64,000 nt of DNA, taken from assembly GCA_949987565.1 (NCBI GenBank), contig OX465109.1:17734915-17798914 (forward strand). The letters are read 5' to 3'. Below, in pieces: positions 53,701 through 63,945 of this stretch. The translations under genes were made by a program, and so were the position numbers. A model generated the notes under the pieces. It worked only from the letters and a program-made list of their open reading frames with translations. It did no database searches and had not been told where the DNA came from. Source of the DNA: Luidia sarsii (lineage: Eukaryota > Echinodermata > Asteroidea > Paxillosida > Luidiidae). Every line of letters starts with the position of its first letter. The stretch's first letter is position 1.

Positions 53701-56700
53701 AGGACCTACCATAACATTGCTTTATAGCTAGCCTGAGAGCGGTGGTCTGCATAGGTCAGTGCCTACGTTTCCAATTTTCAAAGATGTTTTTGTGGTTTTT
53801 CGTATCTGGCGATCACCAAAAGCAATCGGTCCAGTTCACGGTGTAAATGTGTACATATTGTTATCAGTAATTATAATAATGAGATCTAAGGTGATATGCA
53901 AAAATGTTTCAAACTGCTTACTGACTAAAATTACCAAAATGCAAATCTTAAAATTTAGTGGGCCTGATGTTTCGATCCTAGCAGGAGCTTTCTCAAAGGC
54001 AGAGATCTATGGAAGAAGTGAAAGAGGATTCAAGCCGATTGCTGTGGCTCGCACAATCCCAAATCAAAGAGTACAGCGTGGTTTTCTTGGTGTATGATGA
54101 ATGAAATGCTAACTCACGATGATCATGGAGAGCAGGAGGAGGAGGAGGAGCAGGTAGTGCCTGCCCAGCTGCTGCGACGCCACCACGTCTTCCGGGTCCA
54201 TGTCCGTCCCCCCCATGGCCCGGCCCGTCGCCTGCAGGTAGCGCTGGGTGCGGCGGCGGCAGGCCTCCCGCTGCCCGTCGCTGCAGCCCGCCGCCAGCGT
54301 GCAGGTCTGGTAGCTGGTCTGCAGGTCCTCGATGTCCGGCCCGCCCTCGCGCTGCGGCTCTGCGGATCGGGGAACAAAACTCTAAATTCCCCAAAATATA
54401 TCTGGAAATCCTAAAAACCATCAAATATCACCGAATAAACGGAGACTAAACCACCGTGACACCTATCAAATGTGATAAAAAGGTTCTCCAAATTTAGTGG
54501 GCCTGATGTTTCAATCCTAGCGGGACCTTTCTCAAAGGCAGAGATAAAAGGTTACCGGAGGAGCTGTACTTCATCCTATCATTGCACCATGAACAATTGT
54601 GTATCCCGGCTGGTCTATTTTCCGTATGTAATCCGACCAAAAAATTGCCATTACAATCCTTCTCCTCCAACCATTTCAAACTGAAAAAATTCCTGATGTC
54701 ATTGCGTGACCAATCGACCATTTTGTACCTGATGGCAGATATTCCGTTTGAAAGTTGACAAGCTCAAAAGTTGCATGGGCAGAATACACTCAACCATTCA
54801 ATGTCCACAGTGAGTAGTATGCGTAGCAAAACACGTGCGCACGAGATGCAGGTTCTAGTCTTTGTTCAAGGTGTTTTTTTTGTCACCCAAACCGGAAGAG
54901 GGCACTCTTTTATACAAATTTAGCACTCGTGTATTAAAGCACTATGTGTAAGCCGTGTCCAAGGGTTACGTCTGATGGACCTGTGGTGGAGACTACTCAC
55001 GTCAATTGTGACGCACTGCTCGTTCTGCTAGCAAATTGTACGCGATTTAAGCACCTATTTTATTCCTATTACAATATTAGCGGCGCTGATCCGGATAAAA
55101 ACTGGAAAATTCCACAATTTTTTTTCTTTCTTACTTTTCAACATTCTCTCGGTCTCTCCGGCAGACGTGGAGCAGTCGGCACCGGCGGCCAGTGTCTGGG
55201 GCTGGTCTAGGTGGCGGTAACGGTCTCGCCGGTGCAAGACCACCAGGGCTATGACCGTCAGCCAGAAGTTCAGGCCAAGTACGACGGCTGAGATGATCAG
55301 CTGGCCGGGGGAGACGGAGAAGTAAACAAAGTACCACACATGAGATTTGACGGTTTTCACGGTGAGGATAGCAGAAGGAGGTAGGTTTGCGGTGACAACA
55401 TGCCAAAATTTCTCTTTCTTGAGTATGTGTGGTTCTCAAAAGAACCGGAGAAACTCCGAGTTCCTCCGGTTCTTTTCAGAACCACACATACTCAAAGTAG
55501 AACTCCATAATTAGTATTTCTGTATTCTGACATTTTGTGCCTCTTCATTGGTCATTACAGAACCTCATACATATTCATAAAGCAATAGCACGATTTCACA
55601 CCCCCCGCAATGATTGATGCCCCCTGCGAAAAGATGGTGGGTTGCGGGGACGCAAATTCGACCACTGAATACCACGATGCTTCCCTCTTTATGAAACTCG
55701 TAGGTGAGTAGCACATAGGTAATTGTAGGTTGTTTTTAACACCCAATCAGATAAGCCAACATTTGTCTGTGGGTTGCATTCCTCTTTAACCACTTCGCGC
55801 CGGGTCCATGACCGCCATACAGAGTTTTTGAACAATCTTTGAGTTGGTCGGCCCCAACTGAGCGTACAGATTGCAGTGAAGAATGTGGGCGGAATCCCAC
55901 TGCCTGACCGACGACCGTTGGGCTGTGTGGCATGCAAAGACAATGTCCCCCGCGTGCTTTCAGCTGCAGCGGGGTATCCCTCGATCATCCATAGTAAAGG
56001 TCCCAAAATTGCACAATTACTGCTGCTAATTGTGCAATTCATGTGGCAACTTGCACCACAAAGGGTCTTTTTGGTGCCCGGATTCGGAGGGCCCGCTTTG
56101 CATAGTCAAACCAACGGAGCTCCGATTTCGGAGGTCCCGGCACGAAGTGATTAAGTATCTGTTTTAGGACAATTAACTTTTGGGGCTTTGTAACTCTGAT
56201 TTCGTTCATTTGAAAGTAACTCACCTGTGACTGTCCGTACAGAAACAGTTCATGTTTTACAGAGCTGTCCTCATGGACTGGAGGGGTGGAAATGGCCAAG
56301 ATGACTACCAGCAGAACTGGTACCCTGCAACAAAAAGCGTACGTACATGTAGTGCACTAAAGCATGGCTGGTGCACATCAAAGGCGCTGGTAACCTGCCC
56401 CCCAGTAAGCTACCTCCCGATGCACCCATTCTTTACATATGGTGAACAGTGACTGTGCGCAAGGTTCACACACATTTGGGGGAAGTTAATTTCTGTCTCC
56501 TCAGGATGGACCGAGGATACTCGAGTCCCTTGGGTTCTTGTCAGAAGTGCACAGATCCCCAAGAAGACAGGTATTGTACAAGGTGTAACTACAAACTATT
56601 ATTGACTCAAAAGTTTGTTCTTATCTTGCGTATTTAGTTGGCTTTTCTGACCTTTAGCATTCTGTCTTGGCTCTCTGACCTTTGACATTTTAAACTTTGG

Positions 56701-59700
56701 CTTTCTCACAATAGACTTTCTGACCTGATGCTTTTTGACCATAGGCTTTCTGACCTTTGGTATTCTGATTTTTGGTATTGTGACCTTTGGTACTGTGACC
56801 TGTGGCATTCTTACCTTTGAAATTCTGACCTTTGACATTCTGACCTTTGGTATTCTGACCTTTGGTATTCTGACCTCTGGTATTCTGCCCTTTGGTATTC
56901 TGACCTTTGGTATTCTGACCTTTGGTATTCTGACCTTTGACATTCTGACCTTTGGTATTCTGACCTTTGGTATTCTGACCTTTGGTATTCTGCCCTTTGG
57001 TATTCTGACCATTGGTATTGTGACCTTTGGCTTTCTGACATTGGGTATTGTGACCTTTGGCTTTCTGACATTGGGTATTGTGACCTTTTTGCTTTCTGAC
57101 ATTTGGTATTGTGACCTTTGGCTGTTTGACCTTTGGCTCGATACTTACACCCATCCGTAGATGTAGAAGACCAGCTTGAATCGGAGGACAAAGCAGAGGC
57201 TGCGGCAGCGCATCATGCACAGAGCAATGGCGATGAGGGCCGCCCAGCAACGCGTACTGAACACCCCGACCAGCATGACCAGCGAGTTCAGGACGACAGC
57301 CCAGGAGGGCTTGCTGCCTATGACGCTGAGGAGCAGAACACCCAGGGACGCCAGCAACTGGACAAGGACGTGAATGACAAGAATCGGCGATGTCCGTTAC
57401 TTGCCTCCGACTAAGTTGGGATTGTGCGTGACTTTTCTTGCAGGCTTGGATGAGCGGCGATGTAAGAATATCTGCTTTACACCTCTGCTCATTCATTCCC
57501 ATATTCACGACATCAGAGCTCTGCTCAGTAACAAATGAAGGAAAAATGGACTGGGATCTTTTTAGCGGGGGTATATCCCTGGAGATATGCGGCAGTTAAT
57601 GGTTGAATGCTTCTGACTGGCGCCCCAGCCCAACAAAGACTGGTTGACTGTTACTCAGAAGGGAAGAGCGCTGGTACGCAAAACCAGAGGTCTGGGGTTC
57701 AAGTCCCAGTCCAGTCAAAGTTTCCTTTGCCATTTTTCAATAACGTAAACATTAACAACTCTGCTCATTAATGCACATATTCAAGAGCAGACCTCTGATA
57801 TCACAGCTCTGCTCATTAATGCGCATATTCATGAGCAGACCTCTGACATCACAGCTCTGCTCATTAATGCACATATTCAAGAGCAGACCCCTGACATCAT
57901 AGGTCTGCTCATTAATGCGCATATTCAGGAGCAGACCCCTGACATCATAGCTCTGCTCATTAATGCGCATATTCATGAGCAGACCTGATATCACAGCTCT
58001 GCTCATTAATGCGCATATTCATGAGCAGACCTCTGACATCACAGCTCTGCTCATTAATGCACATATTCAGGAGCAGACCCCTGACATCACAGCTCTGCTC
58101 ATTAATGCACATATTCAGGAGCAGACCTCTGACATCACAGCTCTGCTCATTAATGCGCATATTCATGAGCAGACCCCTGACATCACAGCTCTGCTCATTA
58201 ATGCACATATTCATGAGCAGACCCCTGACATTACAGCTCTGCTCATTAATGCACATATTCATGAACAGACCTCTGACATCACAGCTCTGCTCATTAATGC
58301 ACATATTCATGAACAGACCTCTGATATCAAAGCTCTGCTCATTAATGCGCATATTCATGAGCAGACCTCTGACATCACAGCTCTGCTCATTAATGCATAT
58401 ATTCATGAACAGACCTCTGACATCACAGCTCTGCTCATTAATGCACATATTCATGAGCAGACCCCTGACATCACAGCTCTGCTCATTAATATGCATATCC
58501 AGGAGCAGACCCCTGACATCACAGCTCTGCTCATTAATGCACATATTCATGAACAGACCTCTGACATCACAGCTCTGCTCATTAATGCACATATTCATGA
58601 ACAGACCTCTGATATCAAAGCTCTGGTCATTAATGCGCATATTCATGAGCAGACCTCTGACATCACAGCTCTGCTCATTAATGCGCATATTCATGAGCAG
58701 ACCAGGCTTGCTTTCCTTAAGTGCCCACTCACCTGTGCGACGACAAGTTGTGTTGTGAAATGGTGAGGGAAGAACTTGAATCGCCTACTCAAAAGGAAGA
58801 CAATCAATATCCACACCTGGTCAAAAAATAGACAGATTATTACAAATTAGTTGGAAAATAAGTCGTGCTTCTGACTAGCGCTTAGACAATCGAACTTGTG
58901 TGAGAGTTGACTAATTTGTAAGGCTGAAAATGTATGGACCACCATAGGTTGGAATTCTGCAGTCTCCTGACAATGGCCAGAGCACACACTGTCCGAAACA
59001 TTTAGCTATCAGGGGTCGATTTCACAGAGCTGCTTAAAGCCCCTACACAACATTGGTAAAATTGAAAAACAGAAATGTTCACAGATTTACGTGAAACTTA
59101 TACAGTTTGAAGATGGTTATAGTAGAAACCTCTCACTGAAATATTTCTGCCTAAATAGGTGCATTTTGGGAGAAAAGACTAAAAGAAATCGTTTATGTCT
59201 CACCGAGATCTAAACAATTTTTCGGAAGAGTATGGCATTGAATGATGCATTTTTGCGAAACAAATGAAGCGGTTTTCACGATTGTCTCGAGACTTGGTTG
59301 GCGGATTGAGCTGAAATTTTCAGAGGTGTGCTATTTCATGCATATGTTGGATCAGACAACGTATGGATGCTATTCTTTGACCTCGACCAATGTTGTGTAG
59401 GACTTTAAGCACCAAAATTTGACTGAAGAACGAAAAGTCAAGATTCATAGGATCACCTTGCCATTCCAAATTTCATTTCTGTTTCATGCTAAGATAAGCA
59501 GAGGGGAATATAAGTCCAAAGCAGTTGATGTCACACCGTGATGTGGTTTGTAATCCTGTTTAAATGAGATTTGAAGGTTTGCATGGTGAGAATAGCAGGA
59601 TAAATGGGTTTGCGATGACACGATGTAAATTCTCTTTTGGGAGTAACTGTGGTTCTGAAAAGAACCGGAGAAACTCGACGTTTCGAACAGTGTACTCAGT

Positions 59701-62700
59701 TCGTCTTCAGGAGACAAAAAGAGTACACTGTTCGAAATGTCAAGTTCCTCCGGTTCTTTTCTGAACCACACTTACTCACGAAAGAGAATTTACATGGTGT
59801 CACCGCAAACCCATTAATCCTGGTCACACGAAGAAGAGTTTTCATGGTTGGCAGACTTTCAGGCTTAAGCCATATTCATTCGCAATAGGGATAAACGCAA
59901 ATGGTGTCACCGCAAGCAGTCCACAATGTTGTGGGGAGGGGGGGGGGGGGTACCCGACTACTTACGCAGCAAGCAATGCCCACACACCCCATGATGAGTG
60001 TCACATCGCTCAGCAGGGCCTGAGTCTGGCTCCCAGACTGCATGGGCATGTTGACCATAGTGGCAGTGATGAACATCATCGGTGCCGACACAAACGTGCA
60101 GAGTACCATGGAGGAAGCAATCTGTGGGCAGGCAGACGGACACGGTGAACAGCAACGCATGAGAACAGTGGCAAGCTGAGAAAGGGCTTGGCGTCCAGAC
60201 CAATCGCATGAAAAATCTGGACTTCTGTATATGGGCCGAGGCCACACAAGGTCATCATATCGTGCTAGCTATGAAAGTGATCATTTGGCTGGTGTGCAAT
60301 TACATGAATAACTAAAGTTGTCACTACAGAATCGGTTAACAGCTGTGCTTTAAATTTCCTTTGTATTCATCATGTTGAGATGGCTATCTTCAGCATCAAT
60401 GAGCTACATGGACTGATTGAACCACACAGAAACAGAATGCACCCACTGTTTTATATTGTAGAGTGCAGCGGGGTTAGTGTCCACAGAATCCCACAGAATG
60501 AACACACTGCTGCATCTTGTAGAGTGCAGCAGGGTTAGGGTCCACAGAATCCCCACAGAATGCACACACTGTTGTATCTTGTTGAGTGCAGCAGGGTTAG
60601 GGTCCACAGAATCCCACAGAATGCACCCACTGCTGCATCTTGTAGAGTGCAGCAGGGTTAGGGTCCACAGAATCCCCACAGAATGCATCCACTGCTGCAT
60701 CTTGTTGAGTGCAGCAGGGTTAGGGTCCACAGAATCCCACAGAATGCACCCACTGCTGCATCTTGTTGATTGCAGCAGTGTTAGGGTCCACAGAATCCCA
60801 CAGAATGCACCCACTGTTGCATCTTACAGAGTGCAGTAGGGTTAGGGTCCACAGAATCCCACATAATGCACCCACTGCTGCATCTTGTTGATTGCAGCAG
60901 TGTTAGGGTCCACAGAATCCCACAGAATGCACCCACTGTTGCATCTTACAGAGTGCAGTAGGGTTAGGGCCCACAGAATCCCACAGAATGCACCCACTGT
61001 TGCATCTTATAGAGTGCAGTAGGGTTAGGGTCCACAGAATCCCACATAATGCACCCACTGTCACATCTTATAGAGTGCAGTAGGGTTAGGGTCCACAGAA
61101 TCCCACAGAATGCACACACTGCTGCATCTTGTGGAGTGCAGCAGGGTTAGAGCCAACAGAATCCCACAGAATGCACCCACTGTTGTATATTGTAGAGTGC
61201 AGCGGGGTTAGGGTCCACAGAATCCAACATAATGCACCCACTGCTGCATATTGTTGATTGCAGCAGTGTTAGGGTCCACAGAATCCCACAGAATGCACCC
61301 AATATTGCATCTTGTTGAGTGCAGCGGGGTTAGGGTCCACAGAATCCTACAGAATGCACCCACTGCTGCACCTCAGGGTGTAGTACAGTTGGGTTTGTAT
61401 CTAAGTACTTACCACATCTTCAGATTGCTGGTAGAGTGTGGCAAACACATAGACACTGGGTGCAGTGGGAATGGTCCCGTACAGAAACCCATAAGATGAG
61501 AAACTATCAGTTAAGTTGTCATTAGCACCACCAGGGTTCAGAACCAACACCACTTGACGAATGACCAGCGGCATCAAAATACTGAAAATATAACAATTAA
61601 AAACAGATCATGATTTAGAAGGAATGACATTTTAGTTCTTTCAATCCTTGAAGGACCATTTTCAGCAGTTTGCAACATGTTTGCTTTACGTTTACTTGAA
61701 AAATGAACTCATGGCTCCCATTGGTGGGGACTAAGGATGGCTGTCATTGGTGGGGACTAAGAATGGCTGCCATTGGTGGGGACTAAGGACGGCTGCCATT
61801 GGTGGGGACTAAGGATGGCTGACATTGGGGGGGGGACTAAGGATGGCTGCCATTGGTGGGAACTAAGGACGGTTGCCATTGGTGGGGACTAAGGATGGCT
61901 CTCATTGGTGGGGATTAAGGACGGCTGCCATTGGTGGGGACTAAGGACGGTTGCCATTGGTGGGGACTAAGGATGGCTGACATTGGGGGGGGACTAAGGA
62001 TGGCTGCCATTGGTGGGGACTAAGGATGGCTGTCATTGGTGGGGACTAAGGATGGCTCTCATTGGTGGGGATTAAGGACGGCTGCCATTGGTGGGGACTA
62101 AGGACGGTTGCCATTGGTGGGGACTAAGAATGGCTGCCATTGGTGGGGACTAAGGATGGCTCCCATTTGTGGGGATTAAGGACGGCTGCCATTGGTGGGG
62201 ACTAAGGACGGTTGCCATTGGTGGGGACTAAGAATGGCTGCCATTGATGGGGACTAAGAATGGCTCCCATTGGTGGGGACTAAGGACGGTTGCCATTGGT
62301 GGGGACTAAGAATGGCTGCCATTGGTGGGGACTAAGGACGGTTGCCATTGGTGGGGACTAAGAATGGCTGCCATTGGTGGGGACTAAGAATGGCTGCCAT
62401 TGGTGGGGACTAAGAATGGCTGTCATTGGTGGGGACTAAGGATGGCTCCCATTGGTGGGGACTAATGATAGCTCCCATTGGAGGGGACTGGGAATGGCTT
62501 ACATTATTTGGAACTAAGAATGGCTGTCATTGGTGGGGACTAAGAATGGCTCCCATTGGTGGGGACTAAGGATGGCTGCCATTGGTGGGGATTAAGGATG
62601 GCTGACATTGGGGGGAATAAGAATGGCTTACATTATTGGGAACTAAGAATGGCTGTCATTGGTGGGGACTAAGGATGCCTTCCATTGGTGGGGACTAAGG

Positions 62701-63066
62701 ATGCCTCCCATTGGTGGGGACTAATGATAGCTCCCATTGGTGGGAACTAAGAATGCCTTCCATTGGTGGGGAGAAAGAATGGCTCTGATTGGTGGGGATG
62801 AGGCATTCACGGTGCCCTACTCACAGCTTGCAGCCAATCAGGAGCAAGGGCGTGAGGAAGAAGAGGTTGGTCATCTTCCTCATCTTGCCCACCATGCCCG
62901 TTCCGAGGAAGAAGAGGGCGGTGGCCGAGAAGGAGGAGGCCAGGACGCTCAGGAAGTCGCTGATGACCTTTGGCATGGTGTGGTCAAAGGCGAAGTTACC
63001 CATGATGCCCAGCACCACCATGACGATGATGGGGTTGGTCACCAGGCCCCTGATAATACGGCTCAG
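47510..63066 (-). CDS. GPR155: Lysosomal cholesterol signaling protein (GPR155), 5' part outside window
   Basis: Polytopic lysosomal protein that senses cholesterol and signals to mTORC1. It fuses a PIN-type transporter-like domain, a GPCR-like bundle and a C-terminal DEP domain. Minus-strand exons: 63066-62825, 61581-61413, 60121-59966, 58816-58733, 57357-57149, 56324-56225, 55300-55135, 54359-54118, 52902-52742, 49173-49030, 47738-47510 (1902 nt, 633 residues plus stop; all phases fit). Blocks: TNPIIVMVVLGIMGNF and SATALFFLGTGMVGKM; YGFLYGTIPTAPSVYVFAT; MVLCTFVSAPMMFITA; RFKFFPHHFTTQLVVAQ; GWVVPVLLVVILA; GRHYLLLLLLLLSMIIV with CVWRLSGEP; CQGFFALAIFGFDTQHVIIPF; DEP core VDWLVEVGLALDRDSGIAYG. 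The stop is at 47510. The first transmembrane helices must lie beyond 64000. Confidence 0.95.
47795..47870. repeat. Penelope-like 3' terminus, single copy
   Basis: GAGTGGGCCTGATGTTTCGA, CCTAGCAGGACCTTTCTCAAAG and GCAGAGTGACAAGGAC. GPR155 intron. Confidence 0.75.
47930..48285. repeat. Two Penelope-like termini, opposite orientation, diverged
   Basis: A weak copy at 47930-48080 and a clear one at 48165-48285 (TTTGAGAAAGGTCCTGCTAG to CAGTTTGCAACATTTTTGTA). GPR155 intron. Confidence 0.6.
49240..49700. repeat. Degenerate tandem repeat, 75-100 bp period
   Basis: Recurring GCCACTTGCTAGTGACTTCC / ATAGACTCGTGCGTACTT / AAGCCATAGCCAAATAGC words with many changes, about five copies. Confidence 0.6.
49715..50310 (-). 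mobile_element. Penelope-like element, 5'-truncated 3' part
   Basis: Includes the GIY-YIG fragment (49989-50306), a pyrimidine-rich 3' untranslated stretch and the terminal TTTGAGAAAGGTCCTGCTAG...GGCCCACTAAATTTTA. It gives the internal order against which the scattered termini can be recognised. In the GPR155 intron between exons ending 52742 and starting 49173. Confidence 0.85.
49989..50306 (-). pseudogene. Penelope-like GIY-YIG endonuclease domain, truncated
   Basis: About 105 residues with TTSNIIYLISCRVCNVQYVG, ETKNTLKKRIYGH and DHSISDMSVLGIESLG, ending in a normal stop. This is the C-terminal GIY-YIG endonuclease of Penelope-like retroelements, with the CxxC that often precedes YVGET. 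The reverse transcriptase is missing, so the copy cannot move by itself. Confidence 0.85.
50483..51172. repeat. 75 bp tandem array derived from the tRNA-type SINE
   Basis: About nine units of CACCAGCGCTCTTACCATCT + GAGCTATCCAGCCCTTAGAT + GGTGGCCTTCCCTAATAGTC. This equals the inverted SINE from the anticodon region through the leader, so box A is kept in every unit but box B is lost. GPR155 intron. Confidence 0.9.
51265..51660. other. Diverged Penelope-like end plus unidentified sequence
   Basis: AGAACCTTTCTCAAAGGCAG at about 51288 is a retroelement terminus. The following 350 bp have open frames on both strands without recognised similarity. Confidence 0.4.
51752..52722. repeat. Minisatellite, 33 bp unit, about 29 copies
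   Basis: Unit GAAAGAGCCAGTCGGGCCGC + TAATCTTATTCCT. 33 is divisible by three and the unit lacks stops in four frames, giving 350-420 codon open frames that are not genes. The array ends about 20 bp from the GPR155 exon donor at 52742. Confidence 0.95.
52742..52902 (-). CDS. GPR155: GPR155 exon (last transmembrane segments)
   Basis: Starts GFSMCVWRLSGEPTNSLYLM and ends FGFDTQHVIIPFCN before GTAAGT; matches the CLWWLFNQEP..GFISFGIFGLD block of the family. Confidence 0.94.
53026..53404. mobile_element. TTAA-flanked MITE family M1, copy 5
   Basis: Intact TTAA and inverted ends. A 75 bp direct repeat (CAGCCCCTACACAAAGTTAT..GTATAAGGTCTCT) lies on each side (52966-53025 and 53405-53478), indicating insertion into, or duplication of, a hairpin-family repeat. 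Confidence 0.87.
53430..53600. repeat. Hairpin family copy lacking its centre
   Basis: GGAGGGTGTGCGGTAACACC .. CTTTTCAGAACCACACCTCT .. TTATACATGGTGTTACTGAA .. ACCACCATGCAAAGCC. Arms present, core deleted. Confidence 0.6.
53885..54005. repeat. Penelope-like 3' terminus, single copy
   Basis: AAATGTTTCAAACTGCTTAC to GGGCCTGATGTTTCGATCCT to TTTCTCAAAGGCAGAG, ending about 113 bp from the GPR155 exon donor at 54118. Confidence 0.78.
54478..54545. repeat. Penelope-like 3' terminus, short copy
   Basis: AAATTTAGTGGGCCTGATGT to GGACCTTTCTCAAAGGCAG. Confidence 0.72.
55383..55495. repeat. Hairpin family copy, short perfect stem
   Basis: GTATGTGTGGTTCTCAAAAG and AACCGGAGAAACTCCGAG pair with TTCCTCCGGTTCTTTTCAGA and ACCACACATACTC. 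The hammerhead-like core is absent. GPR155 intron. Confidence 0.7.
55786..56154. mobile_element. piggyBac-like TTAA MITE family M2, internally deleted copy 3
   Basis: 369 bp, TTAACCACTTCGCGCCGGG left and GTCCCGGCACGAAGTGATTAA-type right end. GPR155 intron. Confidence 0.82.
56641..57136. repeat. Minisatellite, 15 bp unit (CTGACCTTTGGTATT), about 30 copies
   Basis: Lies between GPR155 exons 57357-57149 and 56324-56225, ending about 13 bp from the donor at 57149. The minus-strand reading (KVRIPKVRIP) is open because the unit is 15 bp; it is not a gene. Confidence 0.93.
57580..57718 (+). repeat. tRNA-derived SINE, forward copy, partly deleted
   Basis: GATATGCGGCAGTTAATGGT leader, AAGAGCGCTGGTACGCAAAA anticodon region and GGGGTTCAAGTCCCAGTCC box B; box A is deleted. 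Confidence 0.72.
57768..58705. repeat. Minisatellite, 48 bp unit, about 20 copies, each a hairpin
   Basis: Unit CTCTGCTCATTAATGCACAT + ATTCATGAGCAGACCCCTGA + CATCACAG. TCTGCTCAT and ATGAGCAGA within a unit are complementary. The array ends about 28 bp from the GPR155 donor at 58733. The 48 bp length keeps several frames open. Confidence 0.95.
58940..59030. repeat. Hairpin family fragment with CTGACAA core
   Basis: CTGACAA (58967-58973), GGCCAG..CTGTCC stem, GAAAC (58995-58999), ATTTAGCTATCAGG. Directly followed by an M1 MITE. Confidence 0.5.
59034..59408. mobile_element. TTAA-flanked MITE family M1, copy 6
   Basis: TTAA both sides; the interior is in the opposite orientation to copies 2-5. 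GPR155 intron. Confidence 0.87.
59598..59820. repeat. Long perfect hairpin with paired hammerhead-like cores
   Basis: Arms of about 110 bp. The minus strand has CTGAAGA (59704-59710 reversed), then C, GAAC..GTTC, GAAAC, GTCGAG; the plus strand carries a second, related core at about 59711-59742 (GTACACTGTTCGAAATGTCA). The two copies are arranged tail to tail. Confidence 0.7.
59966..60121 (-). CDS. GPR155: GPR155 exon (PIN-domain end and next helix)
   Basis: Opens IASSMVLCTFVSAPMMFITA after a CCCACAG acceptor and ends GCVGIACC before GTAAGT; clear match to the family block SGMVISTFVSAPIMYVSA. Confidence 0.94.
60431..61385. repeat. Dispersed minisatellite family A, locus 4 (GPR155 intron)
   Basis: About 16 units with GAGTGCAGCAGGGTTAGGGT + CCACAGAATCCCACAGAATG. 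Ends about 28 bp from the GPR155 donor at 61413. Confidence 0.94.
61714..62797. repeat. Minisatellite, 26 bp unit, about 41 copies
   Basis: Unit GGCTGCCATTGGTGGGGACT + AAGAAT. Ends about 28 bp from the GPR155 donor at 62825. On the gene strand each unit contains CCAAT. Confidence 0.95.
62825..63066 (-). CDS. GPR155: GPR155 first exon visible (transporter-like domain)
   Basis: LSRIIRGLVTNPIIVMVVLG to LTPLLLIGCKL after TTTCTGTTTCAG, ending CT/GTGAGT. Two or three membrane helices of the PIN-type domain. Earlier exons are to the right of the window. Confidence 0.94.
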
Positions 63067-63690
63067 CTGAAACAGAAACAATGCAGGAAATTTATCAATG
63101 TGCAGTTTGGCTTTGCATATATGATTATGGTTACATTAGTCTGTTGAAATCAGCCATAGAACATGTCACAGTTAACACTATCACTCTTGCATTTGTGACA
63201 CTGTTAACCTTGCACAGCAAACAGCCGAGTCCAACCTAAAAATGATACCACTGTGTTACCCGATGCATGTAATTTCATTTCAGTGCACAGTATGAATATA
63301 ACAAACACGATTACTTGAGAAAGTCTCACTCTTAGTGGAGTCCGATCGCAATTCGAATCCCACTATTAAAACCCTAACTGGCATTGAAATCACAATTAAC
63401 CACACATGGTTTTTCCTGTGGGAGGATAAGGGCCATGCACCAGGACATTCCACAGCAGAGTTTTTGTGGTGACCTGTGGTATGTGAGCCTACACCCCTGC
63501 TCTTACTGTGTCCACAGTCGCGACTGAAATTGCGATCCAAATAATCCCGTTCATTTGGTGTAATGGAAACGGCCCTTCTGACTGACATAAAGTGTTGTGC
63601 TTGTTTATGTCCCATTGCACGGACCACCTTCAAGGACACACCCACCGTTTGACCACAACTGCTAACCACAATCGGCTCACGTTTTTTTTG
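63067..63690. other. GPR155 intron, nothing recognised
   Basis: No exon or clear repeat. A 178-codon minus-strand open stretch (63280-63816) overlaps the retroelement tail and resembles no known protein. Confidence 0.4.
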
Positions 63691-63699
63691 CATGCCTTT

Positions 63700-63945
63700 G
63701 AATACCCTACTCCTTGCCCTTCCCTTTGATCTCACCCTACCAGCTTTCCTCTTTGTCCTTTGTTTCTCATCCCTGTCATATTCAATCTCTTCCCCCCTTC
63801 CTTCATGTACATGCATCAGTTTTGTCCTTCATGTACATGTATCAGTTTTGTCCTTCATGTACATGTATCAGTTTTGTCACTCTGCCTTTGAGAAACGTCC
63901 TGCTAGGATCGAAACGTCAGGCCCACCAAATTTTGAGTCGTTGAA
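63700..63945 (+). mobile_element. Penelope-like 3' end, second long copy
   Basis: CCTTGCCCTTCCCTTTGATC, CTTTGTCCTTTGTTTCTCAT, three CTTCATGTACATGTATCAG repeats and the terminal TTTGAGAAACGTCCTGCTAG...GGCCCACCAAATTTT, in the same order as 49900-49715 reversed. Confidence 0.78.

Noticed and set aside
56599..57508. Lys/Val/Arg-Ile-Pro repeat protein on the minus strand
   Set aside because: 15 bp minisatellite in a GPR155 intron.
57960..58766. 240-270 codon frames over the 48 bp array
   Set aside because: Repeat length divisible by three; only 58733-58816 on the minus strand is coding.
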